Shown here piece by piece: positions 45,900-58,600 of a stretch of 64,000 bases of DNA. Source of the DNA: Onthophagus taurus (taxonomy: Eukaryota; Arthropoda; Insecta; Coleoptera; Scarabaeidae); NCBI RefSeq assembly GCF_036711975.1, contig NC_091970.1, positions 3,975,501-4,039,500 of the forward strand. The letters run 5' to 3'. The position numbers and the translations under genes were made by a program. Position 1 is the first letter of the stretch; every line of letters starts with the position of its first letter. The notes under the pieces were generated by a model that saw nothing but the letters and a program-made list of their open reading frames with translations, did not search any database and had not been told where the DNA came from.

Positions 45900-46140
45900 A
45901 CAAAAACAGCTGATCAGTTGTCAACTGTTGCCAACCGAAAGTTGGTTACTAAATTTTGATTAATCAATAATAAAATCCTCTTAAAATCCAATCAAAAGAT
46001 TTTGTAATTAAAGGAATTTATCAAAAAATATTAATGTTGTACTTACTTTGAGGTTAGGTTAGGTGGGGAAATCGGGAACAATGGCATCTTCTCCGGGAGT
46101 TCGGAATCGGCATAAAATGGACTGCTTTTGAGGTTAATTG
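45900..46140 (+). promoter_or_regulatory. Promoter-like segment with a strong start context
   Basis: AACAGCTGAT at 45905 fits the fly core-promoter E-box element AWCAGCTGWT. A GAGGTTAGGTTAGG follows at 46051, then a strong start context ACAATGG at 46078. The frame from that ATG closes after 16 codons (MASSPGVRNRHKMDCF), with a GAG/GTTAAT donor-like site just past the stop. It may be a leader with an upstream frame. The reverse strand also has a donor-like site here (CCTCAAA before GTAAGTAC), so direction is not settled. Confidence 0.3.
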
Positions 46141-47770
46141 GCGAGTTTTGTTATTAAATCTTATTTATTTCTTCTTTTATAAGATTAAAATTGTTTAAAA
46201 TTTGAATTAACACATCTTGTGAGGTAAAATGTCCATGGAAACCATCTGGTTTGCTGTCAACGAAAAATTGTTAAAAAATGTTAATTTAATAAAATATGAT
46301 CTTAAAATCCAATGAGAAATGTTACTTTGATTAAAATTCGTAATTTAATTCCGAATTAAATTAAATATTTGTAGTAACAATCACTTTTTTCTTTTTGTTG
46401 GATGCAATGAATCTCCATGGAAACCAATCTAATTTGTTACCAACCTTTTTTTTTTAATTAAGAAGGATTTAAAAAAAGGCTTAAATATACCACATAATAT
46501 ATATTTCTCACATTCATGGTCGATTTTGCGCGTAATTCTCTTTGATACGTTTTTAGGATATCTACAATTTCTTTTTAAATACACTTTTTTTAGTAATTGA
46601 TCTTTAACGGATCCCACCGCGCTTTTAATAGACAATAATTACAATAAAATACATTTATATATAATATATATGTATATCGGTATAGTACATTTATAATAAA
46701 ATAGAGAATATATTATTTAATGATAAATATAATTAAATTTCGGCTAAGTAACATTTTTTTGCCTATTTTTTTTTTTTTAATTTTTTCACCTAAAAAATCT
46801 TTCCGCTACAATATCACATTTATCTTTAATAATAACAGCGTTCGTTAACGAACACTTTATTTTTGGGCGTTTTAGAAAAATAAGGAATTTATTTTCAGCA
46901 AAATATTAAGTAGAAAAAAATAATTCGAAGTACTATTAAAAAAAAATCAATTTTTGTCTCACGATATTCTTCGTTACATTTAGGTACATTTCGGTTTAGT
47001 TTTATCGAGTTTTTAACTCGATTAATATTCAGTCTTGATTTGTTTACAATCAGGTTACTTTATTAATTTAAAATTTTTTTTAGTTAATTTTTATGGAATG
47101 TGTAGCTCTTGACGACTATAAATTTCTATTTGCATCTACTACGATTAATTTAAACACAAAACAGGAAGACATCAACGAAAAACTAAAATTGAGCATTAAC
47201 CGTTTTATCTTTACCCTATTTATTCTCATTTTGCGAAATAAAAACGGCAAAAAGGTAACTTTTTTTTTAAACATAACCTACATTTACAACGTTAGCTATT
47301 CCGATCGAATAATAATTAATACTTGATTCCCATTATTTTAATATAACCTCTTTTTTACATTTCGATTTATTTACACAATATAAAGCATCGAAGATAAAAT
47401 ATAGAATATAAATTGAATCATGTACTTACATTAAGTGACACTGACAGTGACGTTTATTTGACAGAAACAGATTGGGTACGTTCATTAATCCAAGTACATT
47501 TTTCAATTAATTAAAAATAATTATTCTACATAATATCTTTGGTGATATCCCCAAATGAAATAATTTTTAATGTTGAGGCCAAAATTAACTTGATTTTGAT
47601 TAAGACGGAAGCACAAAAAATCACATTCGCTGGTTCTAACGCTTATTACATAGTTAATTTCTTTTATGTACATAATTTTTTATCTACGCCTATAAAACTA
47701 ATTTTTATGTTTTAATATTAACTTAAGAGGACAAATAAGAGAGATAACTTAATAATCGTCATTATACAGT
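46141..47770. other. AT-rich intergenic DNA
   Basis: Frames 46429-46635 and 47093-47326 have no domains. Poly-T/poly-A runs and TATATA stretches (46655-46672) are present. Confidence 0.4.
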
Positions 47771-47844
47771 GAATTTCACTTAAGATGCAATATACAAAAA
47801 TATATTTCCATAGAAACCATGGCGTACCTACTTCTTTGTCTCAC

Positions 47845-47995
47845 ATAAAATGCAATCATTCGGGTTTAGCCGTCTTAAGAGACGTACGGCTAAGCCCAAA
47901 TGATTCTAGTTCTTGGTCTAGCGCTGCATAAGGATTAAAACTAGAACTAACACTAGACCTAGAACCAGAAACATTCGGGTTTAGCTGTGCGTTTC
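47845..47995. repeat. Palindromic CTAGTTCTAGG element
   Basis: CATTCGGGTTTAGCCGTCTT with GACGTACGGCTAAGCCCAAA arms (47858-47901), then GATTCTAGTTCTTGGTCTAG and AACTAACACTAGACCTAGAA. Confidence 0.78.
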
Positions 47996-48353
47996 TTATG
48001 GCGGAAACTCAAAGTTATCACCTTTTCCAAGCAAAACTTTTCCTTTGCAAAACTACCAATGCTTGTACTATTAAGCTATGTTGCATTTTATGTGGGACAG
48101 TACAAGAACATAGTAGTTTCATAACTATGGTTACTGCATTTATATATTGCGAGTTATATGAAATTCCCGGTATTAAGTACTTTTTTTCGAAATAAATGGC
48201 AATTAGCTGCATTTTTTTAAAGTACTCGGTAATTTTTATATTTTTGGGGTTAAAATCGGTCTTTTTCACTTTGCGTCAACTTAATATAAGCTAACCATAC
48301 AGAGCAAAGGCAAGCGAATCACCACATTCTTTTAATTACATTCATTTTTATAA

Positions 48354-49293
48354 TTAACGGCTGTTCATTAATTTTTCTTGCGCCGATTCTAAGTTTTGTT
48401 GAAACATCGAATTATTATTCTGCTCCCTAACAGCATCTTCGCTATTCGACGTTTCAAGATCCACGGCATCTTCTTCGACATCTTGGAATCTAAATCAATA
48501 AAAAATTCTCATTAACACATAGATTTATTTTATTTATATTATTACGTGTAATGCTTTTCTTCTCCTCTCATTTCGCAAATAACGTTCGTTAAAGCCATGA
48601 TGTAATTTTTAGCTAAGGTTAACGTTTCAATTTTGGATAATTTTCTTTCCATTTTGATGTGAGGTATAACTTCTCTAAGTTGCTCGAATGCATCATTTAA
48701 AGAGTGCATCCTCATTCTTTCGCGTTCATTACTTTCTAATCTTCGCAAATTCCTTTCGCGGGCGCTTATACAAGTTTTTCGACGCCTCGTAGCTCCACCG
48801 CTTGATCCACCACTACTCGAAGCGCTTCCTATTAACAAAAAAAGGGAAAAAGTTAAAATAAAACACCTTTAATGCGTGGAAGAAAGTTTTAAGTATCATT
48901 CGGTAACTCAGGTTAATTTCAAAGCTTTCCGTTTTCCGAAGTTATTCAATTAGGAGTTTCGGATTACGTTCGGATTACATTAAAACTCTTCTCGGAAGGG
49001 GACAAATTACCACTTTAATCCAAAACAACCCGATTATTAGCGTTAACAAACAATAATTAATATAAATTGAGCTAAATTATATAGGAGACAAAAGGGGTTG
49101 AGGATAATAACAAAATAATCCCCTTCGAGATTAAGAACTCACCACCATTTTTCCTTCTAGCGATTTTTCTGCCGGTGGCTTCATCGCTACTCGTTTCACT
49201 CATTTCGTCACGGTCCTTGCGCATTTCTACGTCGTCCACTTCTACGTCTTCGTCCTCTTCGTGCCATGGGGCAGACATCTCCAAGGACCTCAT
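48354..49293 (-). CDS. dimm: dimmed, bHLH transcription factor (Mist1/BHLHA15 family)
   Basis: Three coding exons on the minus strand: 49293-49143, 48828-48546 and 48489-48354, 570 nt, 189 residues. The bHLH domain spans about residues 74-134; the basic region and helix 1 read [17 protein letters not shown] and helix 2 contains [15 protein letters not shown], diagnostic of Dimmed/Mist1. Residues 1-50 are acidic and Ser-rich; 51-63 is a Gly/Ser linker; the last 45 residues are acidic and Gln/Asn-rich. In flies Dimmed drives the neuropeptidergic secretory cell programme, and Mist1 does so in mammalian exocrine cells. The fly protein is longer, mainly by a low-complexity C-terminus. The start could be the second Met (49278), which would remove 5 residues. 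Without the third exon the frame would close at 48542; the splice is preferred because the third exon stays in frame to TAA at 48354. Confidence 0.94.
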
Positions 49294-49940
49294 TGCAAAA
49301 AATCGTACACAACGACTTTTCTTTCTCTCTATATAGCATAAAAAAAGAATTTTTTTGTTAATCTCCGTGTAGTTAGAAGGAAATTTAATAATGGATAAAG
49401 TTGATAAAAAGTGCATCGGAGGGAATGAAATTGTAAGGGGGCGAAAATAATTCCGATAGGTTGAAGAAACGGTGGCGGCGGCAATCGTACGACCTCCGCG
49501 GCGGCTCCCTCACTCGTTTCGAGATGAAAGAAAAATATTTAGAAAGCAATATCGACCTTTGAAATGCCCCGGACCGAAGTAAAAGTATATGGTCGAGGCG
49601 CATTCCCGCCGATCGGTGCTTACTTAAAGAACAGAGAGCGAAAATCCGGTTTTTCCTATTTCGAATTAATTCGAAATTATTAAAACGCAAACAGTGTGTT
49701 CATTAAAATCTTAAAAATTTATTTTTTCATTTCCCAAAATTAATTGTATTTACATTAACCTGTTTTTTTGTAATTTCAATTAAATAAGCTAACGCTTTAT
49801 GTATATTGAAGTTTGCGGTAGTGCCATCTATCGTTTTCTATTACGTACTATTGTAATGTCTAAACTTCAATTAATCGATTTCATGATTTTTCCCAACGAT
49901 ATTTAGACTTAGGCCGGTAGTACCTAAACGTTTATAATCA
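49294..49940 (-). promoter_or_regulatory. 5' region of dimmed
   Basis: Upstream of the start codon; it must hold the leader and perhaps the promoter. A GC-rich stretch GGTGGCGGCGGCAATCGTAC lies at 49471 and CGACCTCCGCGGCGGCTCCC near 49489. Frames here have no domain. The transcription start was not located. Confidence 0.3.
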
Positions 49941-50440
49941 GTATTGGGTTCTTTAAGAAATATTTAGTTTTCCATTAACAATATCTAGTCTTCCATACGC
50001 ACCATATAGTCTTCTGAAAATAGTATCTATTCTTCTTTCAGCAGTATCTAGTTCGCCATAATCAATATATAGTCTTCTATTAGTAGAATCTTTTAACAGT
50101 GACATTTAGTCTTCTGAAAGCAATATTTAGATTTCTGGCAACATCTAGCCCTCCATTAACAGTATCTAGTTTTCTGCCACCAGTAAATGGTGTTCTGTAA
50201 TAGGTATTTAGTCTCATATTACCAAATTTAGTAGTGTATTAACAGTATTTAGTCTTCTGGAAACATCAAGTGTATAAACAGAAGGAGCCAGCAGTGTTTA
50301 GTCTTCTGCCAACAGCATTTAGTCCTTCATTAGCAATATCTATTCTTCTGTCAAGAATGTATAGTTCTTCATTAGCAGTATCTAGTATTCTTCCAACGGT
50401 AACTTGTTTTCTGCAAGCAGTCAGTCTTCTATAAAGATGA
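49940..50440. repeat. 21-bp minisatellite (TATCTAGTCTTCTGTTAACAG-type)
   Basis: More than fifteen imperfect units of about 21 bp built on (T/A)ATCTAGTCTTCTG plus a variable ATTAACAG-like half. The unit length varies and some units are fused or shortened. Strongly diverged, so old. Confidence 0.8.
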
Positions 50441-50480
50441 TACAGTCCTCATATATATATCTTTACCAAGATATATATCA

Positions 50481-50770
50481 GAAATGATTTTGCCTCAAAT
50501 CACCGAGGTTGCTTGCGGGCGAGGCACTACATTTGATATATCAATACGAAATCTCTAATATAACGAACGATTGCATCTCAAATCGCCGAGGTTGCTTGCG
50601 GGCGAGGCGCTAGATTTGATATATCAATACGAAATCTCTAACATAACGAACGATTTCACCTCAAATCGCCGAGGTCGCTTGCGGGCAAGGCGCTAGAATC
50701 TTGCAAACGATTTTGTTTTGAGATATATCAAACCTAGCTCCTCGCCCGTAAGAGACCTCGACGGTTTAAG
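50481..50770. repeat. 83-bp tandem repeat, three direct copies and one inverted
   Basis: CTCAAATC(A/G)CCGAGGT starts at 50494, 50577 and 50660, a period of exactly 83 bp. Each has GCTTGCGGGC(G/A)AGGCGCTAG next. An inverted copy (CTCGCCCGTAAGAGACCTCG) lies at 50742. Related to the CGAGGTCGCTTGCGGGCGAGG core at 13.9 kb. A single further core occurs at 52565. Confidence 0.82.
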
Positions 50771-50827
50771 GATAAATGTCTCTTTATCAACAACTTTGTA
50801 TCTTTACCAAGACATATAAATGTAAAG

Positions 50828-50935
50828 TTTGATGTCTGTGATTGAAGAAGGTCTTGAAGACCGAAACCTGTAGTGAACGACTTTTGCTATAATTTCATTA
50901 TAAATAACTTTTGAAACACTTTATATATAATAACT
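50828..50935. repeat. Retroelement-type 3' remnant with GGTCTTGAAGACC hairpin
   Basis: GATTGAAGAAGGTCTTGAAG followed by ACCGAAACCTGTAGTGAACG. A small hairpin directly followed by GAAAC is common at the ends of Penelope-like and some other retroelements and resembles half a hammerhead core, but the CTGATGA part is not intact. Low certainty. Confidence 0.3.
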
Positions 50936-52870
50936 TTAAACTTTAAGGCAAGTTACGTAGCTGTTAATTTTGTTGAATCGATAACCCAACCAACATAGTG
51001 AAATAAATTTGTATGCGAAACGAGTTCGACGAACGAAGGCGCCTGTATCGGAATAGTTAAATTAGCCCGCGTTAAATAAATAATCGAAAACGACCGAGGA
51101 TTACGCACGTTTCTAAAAAGGTTTTTCCCCTTTTTTATTTATTTATTAATATATTTGATTTCGGATCGAAACGGTTTTGGTTTTTTAGACGCGTTTTGTT
51201 GCGTTACGAACGAACCGGTCTTATAGGTAGAAAGGAGTGAAAGCGAAACGTTCGCTACGAGGTAACATTCGCGAAAGGACATTCCACGGTCGGACGATTT
51301 TCAATTTTTAACTACTTTTTTCTATTCCAACTAAACTAAACAAATCATTTCAAAATGAATCCAAATTAACATATAAACTAATTAATAAGGGCACAAATTA
51401 AATAATTCGTTGCGAATAGTTTAATAAATGGAATAATTAATATAAAAGGTAATTTGTATTTTATGTTAAACGTAACAGTAAAATGGTCGTAATTCGTTCG
51501 CAAACAATGCTTACAACGTCACGGAGCTTCGATAATAAATAATAACGAACAAAAAAAAACTCTCGGTACCTGCTTTACGTATGTATTACGAATTACAACG
51601 TAATCCATGGTAAATCGGGTCCCCTCCCGTTCTTTTTCAATGAAACTTCGTGTCGGATTGAGTTTTTTTATGTTATTTTTCACGGACAAGGTCATTTATT
51701 TATTAATGCGTTTTAAAATTACCGTTTTTCTCTTACAACATTTATGCATTATAATATATAAATCTATATAATATATAAATCTATATAAATCAAATTAATT
51801 CCATTCAATAAATCATTATTTTATTTAGAAAATTTGATGTTTTCAAATGATTGTTAGTAATATTTTTACGTAACGTTTGCACTAAACGGACCGGAAGAGA
51901 TCGGATCGACGCCCCCAAATCGAATGTGCGGCGCCGAGGCGGCGTCAAACGACGTCGACGACGGACGTCTACGTGGGGGCCACTTGTTGACTTGCGATCC
52001 GGGACGCTTTGTTATTAGACACCCCAGTAAAACGATGTCGTGATTTCCTCTCAGCGCCCTCGTCCGGAACACCGCCCGGATTTTCAGGATTCCCGGCGAC
52101 CCATAAGGATGTTTACAATCCTGCGGCGCTTTAATTATCTCCTGCTTCTCCGAGAAAACGGGCCGAAAAATTATAAAAGACTTTTTCAGGTTCTTTCAAT
52201 CCTTATTTAGCTTGACTCACAATTTTATGGTGTTAATCGAAAATTGTATTCACGGAAGTTCGGATTTAAACTGTTGAAATTTCTATTTTACCACTAAAAT
52301 ACTCAATTTGTATATGTGATAGGATTATTAGATACAAGATGATTGAAGTTGCTTCCTCCAATCGTATTATTTCCTTATTGTTAGTGAAGGGATTTAGTGG
52401 CTAATTTGCTGTTTTAATTTAAATAACTGATTATTAAACAATATAATCTCAACATCCTTTCACCTTACGTTGCCTAAATTTCTTCTTTAAAAATAAATAT
52501 CTTCTTAAAAGTGATTCTTAAAGTGTCTTTACCAAAATTTATAAGAAACGATTTCGATTTAAATCGCCGAGGTCGAACACGAAATAATTAGCTCTCCCTC
52601 CCAGCAGGATCCAATTTAGCTGCAAAATATTTAATCCCAAATAAAGTACTGAGAAGTCTTTTATGAATAAAACCAGTTGGGTTGGATATAAATAATAAAA
52701 AAGTACTCGACGAAAAGCACAAAAAAAAAATAAAAACGCCTTTTTTTAGAACTGTTGTAACTTTATTTGGATTTTAAAATTCATTCGACGTTCATCGCGA
52801 GCAACCAGCACAATACGCGTCGACGTCTCTTCATACTCTTGCTGAATATGCTAAAGGTGTAACGCCTTGG
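50936..52870. other. Intergenic, with a GC-rich block at 51880-52150
   Basis: The block has GCGGCGCCGAGGCGGCGTCA at 51928 and stands out from AT-rich flanks. A frame on its minus strand (51866-52072) has no domain. It may be regulatory. Nothing else is supported. Confidence 0.35.
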
Positions 52871-55580
52871 CAATAATACGAGGATGGAATTTCCACCCCA
52901 TTTCAAATTTGCCACCCCAATTTCTTTTCTACTTCCACTTTTCTTTCGGGTTATTTTCATTTTCTATTATTGTAGTGTATTAATATTAAAATATCGAATA
53001 CTTAAAAATAAAGTTTTCGATTCTTTAACAGTAAGAGAAGAGTTTTATAGCGGTACATTGATGAAAGAGCCGAAACTGGTTATTTTTTCTTTTTTTAACG
53101 AAGCCGCGTTGGTCTCCGTTATTCTCAAGAACGAAACGATATTAACGTAGCGAAATAAAAAAAGAAAAGAAAGAAACTGGGTCACAACGACTACTTATTC
53201 GCCTCTTAAACTAACTGTAAATAAATTATTTTCGGGTTTAGCGATTAGATCGAAAAAATTTAATAAATTTTTATAGGTTATGTTAAATGTCAAAGTGACG
53301 TTTCGTTTAAACGTCATTTATAAAAGATAAACAAATTCATATTTAGTGGCAAATTAGGAATTAAAGGAATTACTTTATTATTGTTATTTATGAAAAACGT
53401 TATCTGGTTTCTCAAAAAATACGACCCGCTTGACGATTAGATAAAATTAAAACATATTAATATTATGCCAACGATGAGAGAAGTAACCTTGAAATTTTAG
53501 CAAATGATAATGCGACGACGATGATGCGAACTAGTTTTTTTCTTTAATTTTAAACTACGTATCTATTCATTAAATTACTTAAATATCTTACCTTTTTGAT
53601 GCGACTTCGAGATTTCTTCTTGATTAGAATTTTATCGTCATTATTGATTGAGACCTGAAATTAAAAAAAATTTACATTTAGATCGAATTAAACTAATTTA
53701 AAAAAGTGAATCCCCTTGTACTTATCGTCTATTTTTAGTTATTAAATAAATAGATAGGAATTGACATCAAGATCTTTTTTAAATACAAAAATAATTACAT
53801 AAAACATCGATATAGTCCAGAAATAATTCGATTCGTCTTCGTCTACGGGGTCAATTGCTTTAGCAACCTTTTATTTAACTTAATAAAAAATCAATAAAAC
53901 CCTTAATGAAAATATTACGCGATTATTAACGAAAGGGGTAACGCAAAATAGTTTAAAAAAACACTTAAAATATTCACTTTTACGATAATAATTACGGAAA
54001 AAACCTGTAAGCAAGCAAACTGCAACGTGTAAGAAACAACGTTATCGTTTTAAAAATATGTAAAACGAGATAAAGTTGTTAAACATTTTTTTTTATTTAA
54101 AATCATTTGACGTTTTAAAGTGAGGTTATGTTACATTATAGGTTATAACTTACGATTTTTTCTTCTTTCTTTTTAATTTTGGAGCTTATTTCAAACCAAT
54201 TAATCTATGTCGATGTATTATAATTAAAATAAGCACCTTTTTATGATTATAAGCATCAATAATTAATATAAATCTTAAAATTTTATAACGATCCTTTTAA
54301 CTTTTTGACAACGCTTAAATCTGTTCCCTACTTTACCGACATAACCGTCAAAACATCTAATGTCAATTAAAAGTTAGTATCTTTGACTATAAAAAATTTA
54401 AAAGGATTATTTAAGTGTATCTAAATCATTTCAGAAAGAAAATAAATATTTGTACTAAAATCAACGCCGCATCGAGATAAAATTGTTATCGAAAGGTATA
54501 ATATAAACAATTTAATAATAATAAAAATAAATCTAAAAATATAAGATTAAGCGAATTTTCTTGTCCAATCTCTTTTTCCCATGAATATCGAAAGAAATCT
54601 GGTGGTACTTAAAATGTAAATAAGAAAAACTTTTTCGAATACATGAATGAAAGATTCTTATACGAAAATAAAACGGTTATTAAAATTTTTGTTGTACTTT
54701 TTCGGGTTGAAAATCACCAAAGCGAGTCTTAAAATGAAAGTTGCCGTCGTTATAAGTGGATTTTCGACGGGGAGAGGTGAATGTAGTACAACAATTTCGT
54801 GTCAGTGGCGGCGGCGGCGGTAAGGGGCAGCAGGTGTTGCAATTTCGGAACGCGTTTATTGCTCAAAAGTAGTGTGAGTCCGAAACGAACTCGCGTGTAT
54901 TGGAATTAGAGCTGAGAATCTGACATTTACACAGAAATCGGGTTTAGCAACAAATAACTTATTCATATAAATACAATTTAAATTAAACGAAAAGAAACTT
55001 TGTACTTTTTAGCAAATTTAAACGAAATTACGCCTTTTACGACGAAGAAAATGTTGCAATTTTCGTTTACGATACTAAAATATGTTATGTATATACTAAA
55101 ATGAACTAAAATGTAAATAAATTTATAATTATTGAAGCTAATTAAAAAGAATTAACCAAAAAATTAATCTTTATCGAAAAGAAACCTTGACATAACGCAA
55201 TTTCAAAGTCAACCCGTTATCGAAATTAATCTGAAATTAAGTGCGAGATGTAAATTTATAAAATGTTATTATTATATACTTTCGTGGTGAAAAGGAAAAA
55301 TGGATATGGTAAGATGCGAATTCCCCTTTGGGATATAAAAAAATAACAAAAATAAGATTTTTCTTTGAATCATATCCCTTAAACCCAAATCAAATTTATC
55401 TCTACGACGAGAAAAAAAAACTAAAACAAAGATAAAACACATAAAATAAATAAAAAAAAACGTTTTAGAATGTTATCTAAATTTATAATCAATTAAAATT
55501 AAAATTTCATAAAGAAAATGAATTACCAAGCATTTTAGGTTATGTTCTTATTGTTATTATTGCTACCGGGCACCGCGATC
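52871..55580. other. AT-rich intergenic DNA
   Basis: No recognised gene. A short GC-rich stretch GTGGCGGCGGCGGCGGTAAG lies at 54806, with a donor-like GGTAAG that could end a leader exon. A TGAGGTTATG motif is at 54121. The hydrophobic frame 52884-53150 is not supported. Confidence 0.4.
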
Positions 55581-55584
55581 TATA

Positions 55585-55645
55585 AGATCTATTGTTAGTG
55601 ACAGTGCTAGTTAGCATTAGATCACTATGTTGCATATTCTTAAAT
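55585..55645. repeat. Fragment of palindromic CTAGTTCTAGG family
   Basis: Only the inner spacer remains: TTAGTGACAGTGCTAGTTAG followed by CATTAGATCACTATGTTGCA. Confidence 0.55.
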
Positions 55646-58600
55646 AAAAACCGTTTCATTAACAAGCGTTACAAATTTTTGACACTTAACAAATTTCATT
55701 TTATTGGCAACCTTGATATTAAAAAATTCACTAAATTAAAACTGTCAATTTAATTTTTGACGATTTACTAAAGATAAAAACAGTTTTTTGAGGTTATGTT
55801 GCCCATATTAATGCTTGTCAATTGAAGAATTTATTTTTGGTTTCGCAATTTTGAATGTTTATCATGATTATAAAGGCTTATACAATGTTTGATTACTTTA
55901 TCTCAACTTAAAATGTTAAAAATGAGAACAAGATCAGATAAAGTACCACTTCCGGTTACACAATTTCACAGAAATGTTATATTTGTTTCTTATATTTTTA
56001 AACTATATATTGATTATTCCAAGAAATTTGTTATTTTGACTTCTTAATATTTCCAAGAACTGTTTTTATGAATTAATTAATAAATTATATTTAATTATTG
56101 CTTTAAGATTGACAGATTAATTTGACAGCTAAAATTACTAATTTTCGATTGAATCAAAATTTTACTACACCTTGTATAAAATAATATCTGTTATAACGTT
56201 TATTTTAGTATACTCAATGGGTTCTGATAAACTTGGCCACTTGTCGATCAGCGAAGATAACAGATCCAAAAAAATGATCAAACTAATATTTATCCGAAAG
56301 TAAAAGGTTTATTAAAAAGAAATACGCCCGTATCGCCCTCTTTTTTCCATTTTGTAAACAACTCCAGTTGTTTAAATAATTTCAAATTAAAATTTATTAT
56401 TTGTTTTAAAGAGTCTTTCGCAATTATATTACATTTATTTCAATAATTAATTATAAAAAATTGTTAGAGAGTATTTTACGTTATTACGACGATAACTTAT
56501 CGAAAAGTCAACGATAAAATGTGCAACTTCAAAATAACTAAACAAAAAAAAAGCTATTAATAAGCTGATGCATCTCGAAAATTAAAAAATTTAATTTGAT
56601 GATTTGTGCTTTATTTTAATTAATCCGTTTTAATTTTACAAATTTTAATAAAAAATAAAAAAAGTTGTCAATCGAAACATAAAAAAAGATTAAATGGAAA
56701 CATTCCGCTGTCAAAATAAAATGTCAAAGTAAACTAACCTAAATCTTTTTTTTTTAATTTAATTAATTTACAAGGTAAGGATTAACTATTAATTATTATT
56801 AATAATTATTATAACAGAAGATGACAAAGAAAATAAAGTTGAAGAATTAAAACAAACATAACCTACAACAACAAAACATTTTTTCTGCTGATTCTTTTAG
56901 TGGCCTTATTTCTTTTTACCAACCCAAGCATCTTTTAAATAAAACGTGTTTTGATGTCCCAATTCTTCTTTTAATACCGAAACATTTTTTTATCTATTAG
57001 ATTTTGAACGATCACGTCTATAAAAAAGAAAAATTATCTACAAAGATTCCAACCTCAAGATAATCAACACAAAACGCTGTGGCCTTCTTAAACACGTTTT
57101 ATTTTATTTTAATCAATACAATTTTCAAATCAACACTTAAAATCTTTACGATAAGTTATATTCTTTTTTTTTACGAAACCGCTCTCTTTTCTTTATTTTA
57201 CTTTTTAGATTTATTTTTAAAAAGGTTTTTAAAATAAAATCAGGACGACATCAAAACCAGCGAGTAATTTCCGCGTTTCTTTATTCATCTGAACCCGATT
57301 CTGCAATCTTTTAACTTTCACCAACTACGAACAATAACCGGATTATGCAATAACCGACCGCATTCGATACAATTTCGATATAAATTTCATTATAATTTCA
57401 ATAGAATCAAGCCGTTTAATTTAAACAAATCAAATCGTGTTAGCTGTCAAAAAAATTAAACGTCAAATAAAAGAATTTCGTGTTAAATTTTATTGGTAAG
57501 AAATGACTTTATTTAATTATTTATATTATAATGTTCGTTTTATTAATTACTTTTTTTAGTTGTGATAAATGAATTTGATTTAAAATGAGAGAAGAAAGAA
57601 ATGGATGCAAATGTAAACAAAGCAATATAACCTCAATAACGGTAAGTAAGCTTAGTTTTAATAAAACGAATTTTTTGGTTCTCTAGTTTCGTCGGTTATC
57701 CTTGAGGCTTTTTAGTTTAACCTTCACGTTTCTAGACGCGCGGTTTTGAATTCTTGTCGAGCGACATAACTGTATCGGGGCCGGTACAGTGGCGCGCGTT
57801 TCGTGGGTGCGCTAAGACATTGAGTCGCGAGACCGTTTGAAATTATCGTCGAAGAAATAAAATAACCTTGAAACGATTTCCTTCTTGTTTAAATATCAAC
57901 ACGTTTTATTTTGTTTCGATACGATCGATTTTGCCTTAAAAATTCTATAATACAACTTAAATACTGAGAGATTTCTGTTGGTTGCGTTTATAAAGACGTT
58001 ATCGCGAAACCGTAAAAATTAATAATTTTTTAACGTCCCAACAATAAACCAGGGTTATAAATCGCTAAAAAGAACCAAACAAAGGTTTTTTTTTGTTTAA
58101 TTTATTGCTTATTACCGAGAGTTTTTAGGGTTTTATTAAGTTTTATTTATTTAATTTTTTAGTAAACGTCGCGTCTGAGTGTGATTTAATAAAGAATGGG
58201 AGGAAATGTAATAATTAAATTAAACGATAAAATTATATTTATTTAACCTAAATTATTTTTTAATTACTAAAAAAATTAGTTATAAAACTTTGTTTTATCA
58301 TTTTGTAAGGTTATGAAGCGATTTTGTGATTAATTTGTTGCAGAGGAAATAAAATTAGGAAGAAATGTCATTAAGGTTATTATAAACTATCAAAAATATG
58401 AATTATCAGGATCAACTGTTAAATAAAATTTTTTAAGTTCTATTAATTTTATTTTATCGATATTAAATTTGATTTGAACCATATTTCGTAAATATTCCAC
58501 AATTTTTCCTTAAATTTTCATGATTTTTCGTGGTATTAAGACATTTTCCTGATAAATCGATTCAAATTTCAATAATTTTCGTTGTAATAATAATTTATTT

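Noticed and set aside
52884..53150. 88-codon + strand frame with hydrophobic start
   Set aside because: Looks like a signal peptide only because the DNA is T-rich; nothing else supports a gene.
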